Part shown: one piece after another, positions 35,162-40,767 of the stretch
Layout of the letters: the number at the start of each line of letters is the position of its first letter
How positions within the stretch are numbered: position 1 is the stretch's first letter
DNA from: a virus
Virus record (IMG/VR): IMGVR_UViG_3300036845_000328
Location: 1 to 40,767 of that record
Strand: one strand, 5' to 3'
Length of the DNA stretch: 40,767 nt
Translations under genes and position numbers: made by a program
The notes under the pieces: model-generated
What the model was told of the DNA's origin: nothing
The model's input: the letters and a program-made list of their open reading frames with translations, nothing else
Databases searched by the model: none

Positions 35162-37634
35162 ACAGCCTGCGCCCGAGCGCCTCCATGGCGGGGCCGCCCC
35201 GCGACTGCGCCAGCGCGTTGTAGCTCTGCTGCGCCACATTGGCTGCGGCGCCGAGCGGATGCCCGTGCGCGGCCATCAGGATCGGCGACACGAAATCGGC
35301 GCCCGTCTCCTCTTGCCCAGCGAGCCGTCGCGCGGTTGGCGACCCCTTCAATATCTCCCGTCGTGTGTTGGAGAATTGAGCCTCGCGCTCCATCGTCTTC
35401 TGGAACTCGTCGAACGCTGCCGGGTCGCCGAACCCTGCCGCAATCTTGTCGCGGATGAGTTGGTTGCCGAAGATGCGGCGTGTGGCGTCGGCACCATCCT
35501 GCACTGAGTCGATCTTGTCCTTCAGCGCCCGTGCCACCCCGGTCTTGAAGAACTCCCGATCGCCTGGAGACAGGCTGGCGATTGTCTTGGCGGTGACCTC
35601 GGGATCGTTGCTGAGCGCGCGCCTACCCAGGCTCAGTGCATCCATTGCGCTCGATGGGCCACCCCACGCAGCACGCGCTGCGGCGTAGTCTGGGTTGCCC
35701 TGATCCAGCGCAGTCACCCAAGCCTTCCGGAGACTGTCTACGGCACGCAGCCGCTCGGTCCAGTTAACCTTGCCGGTCACATCGCTTCGGTTGTCGTCAA
35801 TGATCGCATCCATGCCGCGTTTGACGGCATCCAGGCTGCGCATGTTCGGCACCCCGACAACCCGCGGTGTGCCATCGGCATCGTACTGAATGGATGGGTC
35901 GGTTGTGGGCACCGTAGGCTCGCCGCGCCCGGCCGCGGCAGCATTCTCGATACGCTGGATCTCTAGTCCTCGCTTAAGCCCCTGCTGGGCGATCGGATCG
36001 TCCAGCATTGCCTGCATCGGCGCGGTCATGCCGGAAGGTTTGGCGAACGCTGTTTTGTAAAGCGGCGCCGCATCTGTTGCGCGCTGCTGTGCAAGGTCGC
36101 CAAGCGCGGCGTGAAAGTCGCCGGTCGAGCCGGTCGCCGCCGTAACTGCCGCATTGATGCGGGATGGCGCGCCGGCCTGTCGCCCTTCGAGGAACGACTC
36201 GGCTTGCTGCGCTCCGGCGCCCGGCGTGCTCGCCACCGTCTCGCCGAGGTTACGGACGTTGGCGCCCCCGACATCGGCCAGCGTCGCGTCGGGACCGAGG
36301 CGGGTTAGCGCAGCCTGGGCCTCGGCCGGTGTAATCTGGTCACGCGCGAGCGCCTGGGCAATCTTGCCGGTAGCCTGGCTCTCTGCTGCGGTGCCGCTCA
36401 GCCGCGCCATGATCGGCGCGACAGTCGATCCCAGTATGCCCCGGATCAGCCCGAAGCCGGTGGGCACCGCAACGCCAGTAGCTGCGCCGATGGCCGCCGC
36501 CTTGGCCCGGTCCTCCAAGTCGCCCTCGGCCATGCCGCCGGCTGCGGCCCCGCTGGCGATGCCGCTGCGCGTGCCGGTCATCAGCGCATTCCAGGCGCGC
36601 GGCACGATGCCGGCGCCAGCCATCGACGGAAGCACCCGTTCCAGCGCTCCGACCCCGCCAGTGAACGATGGCACGGCGCCGATCGCCTCGCCGGTCGCCT
36701 GCGCCAACGGATGCTGCTTCGCGAACTCCTGCTCACGGTTGGCGCCATAGTCCTGCAGTTGCTTGTAGCCGGTCATTCCCAGCTTGTCGGCCAGCCAGTT
36801 TGAGGCGGCATCGAATGGCTTATCGAGGCCGAAACTCAGGCCGTGCCCTACCGCACCGAGGAAGTCACCGATGGTTCCGGCCGCCGCCCCCAAGCCCTGT
36901 TCCGGAGGTGGCGCAGGAGGCTTCTGCGGTTCCTCCGTTGCTGGCGGCAGGCTTGCGAGCGCCTTGTCCTTCTCCGATTGCGGCTGCGCGGGACCGGGTT
37001 GGGACGGCGCACCATCACCCAACCCCTGAAGCGCCCTGTCCTTCTCCGACTGTGGTTGCTGCGGCGGTTGCGCTGTAGCGGCAGGCTGCGCCGGTTGTGC
37101 GGGAGCGGGAGCCATCGGCGGCGGTGTGTTGTCGTAGTTCGGCGCACCCGGAATAGCCTGGGTCGGCGTTGGTGCTGGTGCAGGCGCCGGCTGGGTTGGA
37201 GGAGCATTGTCGTAGTTGGGCGCGTTGGCCTGCGACACCGGAGCGCCGCCGCCTTGGCCGTCGTCCTGATAGCCGAGTTGCTTGCCGAAGCTAAGTGCCT
37301 TGTTGGCGACAATGCCGGCGTAGTTGGGATTGGCCGTGTTGTAGCCGCCGCGCACCAGCGCCGTCGCCTGCGAGGCTGGATCGCCCGCCTGCGCCACGCC
37401 CTGATACCGCTTCGTTTTCATCAGGTCGACGAATGCCTGTGCCGCGGTCTGTACGTCGGGATAGCCGGCGACGCGGCCGCCAGGACTGATGCCGAAGATG
37501 TTGTTGCCTGAGACGTGCTGGCCGCTGCCGGTCTCGGTGTCGATGATGCCGAGCACCACCGACGGGTCCATGCCGGTCTGCGTCGCGATATCGTTCGCGA
37601 GCGGCGTGTAGGTGGTCAGGAAGTCGTTAGCCAC
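35034..37634 (-). CDS. Internal virion/ejection protein with N-terminal glucosaminidase-like domain
   Basis: The protein has 866 residues from GTG 37634. Residues 8-125 repeat the PG hydrolase domain encoded at 13043 (MDPSVVLGII, TETGSG with Glu34, GNNIFGI, YPDVQTAAQAFVDLM). A low-complexity Pro/Gln linker (about 125-240) carries duplicated segments APNYDN(A/T)PP and PQSEKD(R/K)AL. The rest is helical with a hydrophobic Gly/Ala-rich zone (about 330-400). A murein-active N-terminus on a large helical protein is typical of internal proteins that open a path for DNA, as T7 gp16. Confidence 0.84.
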   Translation of the reverse strand: MANDFLTTYTPLANDIATQTGMDPSVVLGIIDTETGSGQHVSGNNIFGISPGGRVAGYPDVQTAAQAFVDLMKTKRYQGVAQAGDPASQATALVRGGYNTANPNYAGIVANKALSFGKQLGYQDDGQGGGAPVSQANAPNYDNAPPTQPAPAPAPTPTQAIPGAPNYDNTPPPMAPAPAQPAQPAATAQPPQQPQSEKDRALQGLGDGAPSQPGPAQPQSEKDKALASLPPATEEPQKPPAPPPEQGLGAAAGTIGDFLGAVGHGLSFGLDKPFDAASNWLADKLGMTGYKQLQDYGANREQEFAKQHPLAQATGEAIGAVPSFTGGVGALERVLPSMAGAGIVPRAWNALMTGTRSGIASGAAAGGMAEGDLEDRAKAAAIGAATGVAVPTGFGLIRGILGSTVAPIMARLSGTAAESQATGKIAQALARDQITPAEAQAALTRLGPDATLADVGGANVRNLGETVASTPGAGAQQAESFLEGRQAGAPSRINAAVTAATGSTGDFHAALGDLAQQRATDAAPLYKTAFAKPSGMTAPMQAMLDDPIAQQGLKRGLEIQRIENAAAAGRGEPTVPTTDPSIQYDADGTPRVVGVPNMRSLDAVKRGMDAIIDDNRSDVTGKVNWTERLRAVDSLRKAWVTALDQGNPDYAAARAAWGGPSSAMDALSLGRRALSNDPEVTAKTIASLSPGDREFFKTGVARALKDKIDSVQDGADATRRIFGNQLIRDKIAAGFGDPAAFDEFQKTMEREAQFSNTRREILKGSPTARRLAGQEETGADFVSPILMAAHGHPLGAAANVAQQSYNALAQSRGGPAMEALGRRLFTPGAMDPAYLATLARRQSPATGPLVRNLLTMGAARRETAKP

Positions 37635-39597
37635 CTGGCATCACCTGGGTATTATAGATGCGTGCGCGATTGGCCATGTCCTGGGTCCAGTTGAACCGCC
37701 TGGCGTCCTCCTCCGATCCTTTGCTGATCTGGTCGCGCAAATCCTTCTTCTGGGTCGGGTTATAGAGATCGGTGCCGAGCGCACGCATATCGACGTTGCG
37801 GTTGAACGCCTGCTGCCAGCGCAGGAAGGTGCCATACTGGGCCTGCTCCTGCGGTGGCATGCTCTGCCACACCCGCGTCGCGACCTCGGGGGCGCGCAGC
37901 AGCACTGTGCCGGCCTTCATCATGTCATCGCCAGCCACCTGGTTGATCGAGGTGGTGGCAGAGCCGCCGAGCACCTGAGCGAGACGGGCATCTGAGCCCG
38001 CCGCAACCGGGTTCTGCGCGATAATGCCGGAGAGCCACTTGTGCTGCGCGTCGTAGAGCGCGGTCGAACTGCTGAGATCGCCAACTGGAACACCAAAGCC
38101 TTGTAGGCGCGCCCGCACGAAGTCCTTGGCGGTGTTGATGTAATCGGTGCCGGGTCCGGTCACCACGCCGCGGCCGTAGCCTGACAGTGCCTGCTCATAC
38201 GGGAAGCGGCTGTTGTTGTAGTTCTGCTGGTTCTTGAGCGCTGCATCGTAGGCCTGTCCAGAGGCTTGCCACTCCCCGCGCTCGTTGAGTCCTGGCCCTA
38301 CCGAGAATGTGCCGGTGTTCTGCGCGGTCTGCGGACCGGCGACGGCAGGCGTTGCCTGCGCGCCCTGGACGCCGCGCATGATCGCGGCCACGTCGCCAGG
38401 GACGGCCGCGGATGGTGATGCTGCAGCGCCGACGTTGGGCGCGAGCCCGTTGGCCGAAGCGACCGGCACACCGCCGCCGAGGTCGGAACGCGGCGCTGGT
38501 GGGGTTGCGGGCGCCGCTGGGGCGCCTCCGGGGTTCAGCACTGCACCAATGCCACCGCCGGTATAGGGGCCTGTAGAGGCTCCTGCAGGCGCTCCTGGAG
38601 GTGCTGGCGGGCCGCTCGGAGCAGGAGCGGCACTGGAGCCACCGGCACCGCCCTGACCCCCGCCTTGGCCACCGCCGCCGGGCACGACGAGCAACCGCGG
38701 CGGCTTAGCTGTTACCGAGGTGCCATCCGAGTTGACGACACCGCCACCGCCGCCCCCCGCAGCCGGAGCGTTCGGATCGACGCGAGCGCCGGGCGGCAAA
38801 AGCGGGCTCAGACCAAACCGCCTCGCCCTCTCAACCCCTGACATATGAACGTCGGCGCCGATCTGCGTTGCGCGGCCGGCATCCACATCGGCCTGGGTCG
38901 CCGGGTAGACGATGCCTGGCAGGCTGAGGGCTTCGCCCGGCGTAGCTGTGGTGCCGACGTTGCCGCTCTGTGCGATGGTTCCGGTGTAGGGCGCGGAACT
39001 CATGGGCGACTGCGGCACGATGTTGGTCACATGGTCGCCGACATTGGTCTGTGTGCCGGCTGGTCTGGCATTGTTCAACTGATTCTGTGTCGCTTGCCCT
39101 CGATTCAGGCTCTGCAGGATCGTCGCGGTATTGGCCCTCGGGTCGGCGGTGAAGGTGCTCCCTTCCTGCTGCGCCTCGGCATCGGTGATAAGATTGAGGC
39201 TGCGCTGCTTGGCGATCGTCGCGTTGATGGCGTCCTGCGGCACACCGTTGGGATAATCCGCGAGCAGTTGCGCCAGCGCGCTGTTCGCCCCCGCCAGGCG
39301 CGCGTTGTGCAGGTTATACTCGCCGGTGGTAAGCGTCTGCGTCTTCTGCATGCTGTCCTGGGCACCGTAGGCGGCGCGGGCGCCCGCCGCCTGCATGCCC
39401 TGGGCGTATTTCACCGGGTCGATCTGCCCGGTGTTGGGGTCAAGCGCGTTGATGGCGGCTTGGCCTTGCGCCTGCTGCGCGTTCCTCGACTGTAACTCCA
39501 TCTGCTTGTTGCGCAGATCCAGCCAGTTGCTGGTGTCGGTCACCGGGTTGGTGGTGTCGTCCTTGGACAGGTAGTCGTAGTTGATGAGCCCGCTCAT
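37627..39597 (-). CDS. Internal virion/ejection protein
   Basis: The protein has 656 residues. The N-terminal third is helical and Gln/Ala-rich (LRNKQMELQSRNAQQAQGQA), common to podovirus internal proteins. Residues of about 275-370 are a Gly/Pro/Ala linker (GGGGQGGGQGGAGG and similar). The C-terminal third is helical with WQSMPPQEQAQYGTFLRWQQ. It lies between the p7-like and the PG-hydrolase-containing internal proteins, matching the ejection-protein trio of P22-like phages. Its end overlaps the next start by eight bases. Confidence 0.8.
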   Translation of the reverse strand: MSGLINYDYLSKDDTTNPVTDTSNWLDLRNKQMELQSRNAQQAQGQAAINALDPNTGQIDPVKYAQGMQAAGARAAYGAQDSMQKTQTLTTGEYNLHNARLAGANSALAQLLADYPNGVPQDAINATIAKQRSLNLITDAEAQQEGSTFTADPRANTATILQSLNRGQATQNQLNNARPAGTQTNVGDHVTNIVPQSPMSSAPYTGTIAQSGNVGTTATPGEALSLPGIVYPATQADVDAGRATQIGADVHMSGVERARRFGLSPLLPPGARVDPNAPAAGGGGGGVVNSDGTSVTAKPPRLLVVPGGGGQGGGQGGAGGSSAAPAPSGPPAPPGAPAGASTGPYTGGGIGAVLNPGGAPAAPATPPAPRSDLGGGVPVASANGLAPNVGAAASPSAAVPGDVAAIMRGVQGAQATPAVAGPQTAQNTGTFSVGPGLNERGEWQASGQAYDAALKNQQNYNNSRFPYEQALSGYGRGVVTGPGTDYINTAKDFVRARLQGFGVPVGDLSSSTALYDAQHKWLSGIIAQNPVAAGSDARLAQVLGGSATTSINQVAGDDMMKAGTVLLRAPEVATRVWQSMPPQEQAQYGTFLRWQQAFNRNVDMRALGTDLYNPTQKKDLRDQISKGSEEDARRFNWTQDMANRARIYNTQVMPGG

Positions 39598-39606
39598 GGC
39601 GTGATC

Positions 39607-40353
39607 CTAGGTGCTGCCGGTGCCCGACAGGGCGGTGCCAAGCATGTTCCCCACCGTCCCATACAGCGAGTTGCCGGACGAGTTGGTCGCGCTGCCGACG
39701 CTGTTGAGCGCATTGCCGACGCCGCTTGCCAGCCCTTTGGTGCCGGATGACTCGGCGGTGCCGGCATTCTCCAGCGCGGTGGCGGCGGTGTTGGTGTACT
39801 GCGCGCCAGTGGTGGCCAGGTCTTTCGCCGCGCTCTCGCCGGTCGTGGTCAGCGCGTTCAGCCGGTTGAACTGGTTGGTCAGGTTGCCCTGCTGTGCGGT
39901 GTTGAGGTTCAGCGAGTTGGTGAACCGCGTCTGGGCGTTGTTGAACTGGTTCTGGTAATTGCTGTCGGCCAGCCCGGTGGCATAGGTCGCGGCACCCTTA
40001 AGCGACGATCCAGATACCCCGAGGCCCTTGGCTGCGGCGGCGCTCTGCACCGACTTCAAGCCCTGCCCGAGTTGCCACTGATAACCGGGCGTCTGCTGCA
40101 ACTCCGCTTCGGTCATCTGGCCCGGTTGCATGCCGGCGGCCTGGCTGACGTAGTCGGTGCCGCCACCGGTCGGGCTGCCGGTCGCCAGCGCCAGCGCGCT
40201 GGTCTCGGCGGTGTCGCCGGCCGAGATGTATGGCGACAGGTTGCTGCTGGCCAGCTTGTAGCCGGTCTGCGCCAGGTTCGACGCCGCCTTGTCCGCCGAC
40301 GAGGCCTGCTGGCCGCCGATTAGCGAGCCGATACCCGAGATGATGCCGCCCAT
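39607..40353 (-). CDS. DNA transfer/ejection protein, P22 gp7-like in position
   Basis: The protein has 248 residues. It begins GGIISGIGSLIGGQQASSAD, a Gly-rich amphipathic start, and contains TPGYQWQLGQGLKSVQSAAA and ADSNYQNQFNNAQTRFTNSL, characteristic of small podovirus DNA-transfer proteins. The C-terminus is low in complexity (Ser/Gly/Asn/Thr). Such proteins leave the virion with the DNA and help form the envelope channel. It is the first of the three ejection genes. Confidence 0.83.
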   Translation of the reverse strand: MGGIISGIGSLIGGQQASSADKAASNLAQTGYKLASSNLSPYISAGDTAETSALALATGSPTGGGTDYVSQAAGMQPGQMTEAELQQTPGYQWQLGQGLKSVQSAAAAKGLGVSGSSLKGAATYATGLADSNYQNQFNNAQTRFTNSLNLNTAQQGNLTNQFNRLNALTTTGESAAKDLATTGAQYTNTAATALENAGTAESSGTKGLASGVGNALNSVGSATNSSGNSLYGTVGNMLGTALSGTGST

Positions 40354-40356
40354 CGT

Positions 40357-40641
40357 CTATCTCCAGCGCGCATAGACGGAGTGACGCACCCCGTCGACGG
40401 TCTTGGTCCGGTAGAAGCCGAAGCCGATCAGCGCCATGAACTTCCGCCACTTCGCGAATGCCGCGCCCTCGGCGCAGTCGGGTGTCGGCGTGGCCAAGAT
40501 CGGCCCGTGCTCGGCAACGATCGCATCGACATCACGGCGGATGGCGCGCGCCACCTGGGGCGTCCAGCGATGCACTGCGGCATGGCCCCACAGGTTGCCC
40601 TCATGCCGTTCCAGGGTCAGCGTGTAGTCACCCTCGACCAT
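40357..40641 (-). CDS. Uncharacterised protein preceding the ejection genes
   Basis: The protein has 94 residues from ATG 40641, inside the terminal repeat. The sequence MVEGDYTLTLERHEGNLWGH continues to AFAKWRKFMALIGFGFYRTK. An Asp/Glu-containing beta-alpha pattern resembles small GNAT-like or adaptor proteins of phages but is too short for a firm call. After closure it follows the small Pro-rich tail gene by 15 bp. Confidence 0.7.
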   Translation of the reverse strand: MVEGDYTLTLERHEGNLWGHAAVHRWTPQVARAIRRDVDAIVAEHGPILATPTPDCAEGAAFAKWRKFMALIGFGFYRTKTVDGVRHSVYARWR

Positions 40642-40767
40642 GCATCACGGCGGCATCATGCCGGTGTCGATCGGGCAAACGGCGGCGTGTCGGCGTGGAA
40701 CATCTGGCCGTTGCACAGCGCCTGCACAGTTTCCTCAAGACGCAACAGCCGCTCCTCGGTCGAGAGG
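40624..40767. repeat. Terminal redundancy of the contig, right copy
   Basis: This copy repeats positions 1-144 with C at 40750 instead of T at 127. The difference is non-synonymous in the small tail gene and may be real population variation. Removing one copy gives a closed genome of about 40,623 bp. Confidence 0.93.

Overview
The window is a complete, circularly closing genome of a P22-like podovirus of high GC content. The first 144 bases return as the last 144 (40624-40767) with one mismatch, so the contig closes into a circle of about 40,623 bp. The head and packaging genes (large terminase, P22-type portal, scaffold, P22-type coat, gp4-like adaptor, gp10-like stabilization protein) and the internal ejection proteins resemble P22 relatives. 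The host is inferred to be an alphaproteobacterium: the phage carries two GcrA-like regulators, a family centred on that class, and a secreted protein with a PEP-CTERM sorting tail, which implies a host with an exosortase.

Layout. A cro/cI-type switch lies at 27261-27959. Leftward from cro, an almost unbroken minus-strand run goes through a regulatory/nuclease block (27118-23545: GcrA-like protein, VRR-NUC nuclease, DUF3102 protein, short cytosine-MTase-like protein), replication (22982-21581: initiator with five internal iterons and a probable helicase loader), a NusG-like antiterminator, terminase, portal, scaffold, coat, head-decoration proteins, tail adaptor and stabilization protein, then tail and fibre proteins. 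It crosses the contig ends into three internal virion/ejection proteins (40353-35034). A second minus-strand cassette (34242-32262) holds a Pro/Gly-rich protein, a BPSL0067-like cell-wall peptidase, the PEP-CTERM protein, a small membrane protein and a short GcrA-like protein.

Rightward from cI, a plus-strand early operon (28089-32154) contains a chain of tiny start-stop-overlapping genes, a Gp157-like protein, a RecT/Bet-like annealing protein and a Dam-family adenine methyltransferase. Smaller plus-strand units sit inside the leftward genes: an HNH endonuclease (462-980), a CDCG zinc-ribbon protein (10210-10440), a two-gene unit behind a near-consensus promoter (23231-23600) and a ribbon-helix-helix/membrane-protein unit (34394-35161).

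How it fits together. Three copies of a 17-bp dyad around cro and cI mark a likely shared operator. The GcrA-like proteins and the adenine methyltransferase could target the host circuit in which GcrA reads adenine methylation. No integrase, transposase or partition gene is visible, so repressor-type genes occur without an obvious means of lysogenic maintenance. No tRNA, CRISPR array or insertion sequence was seen, and no stretch over 300 bases lacks a gene.
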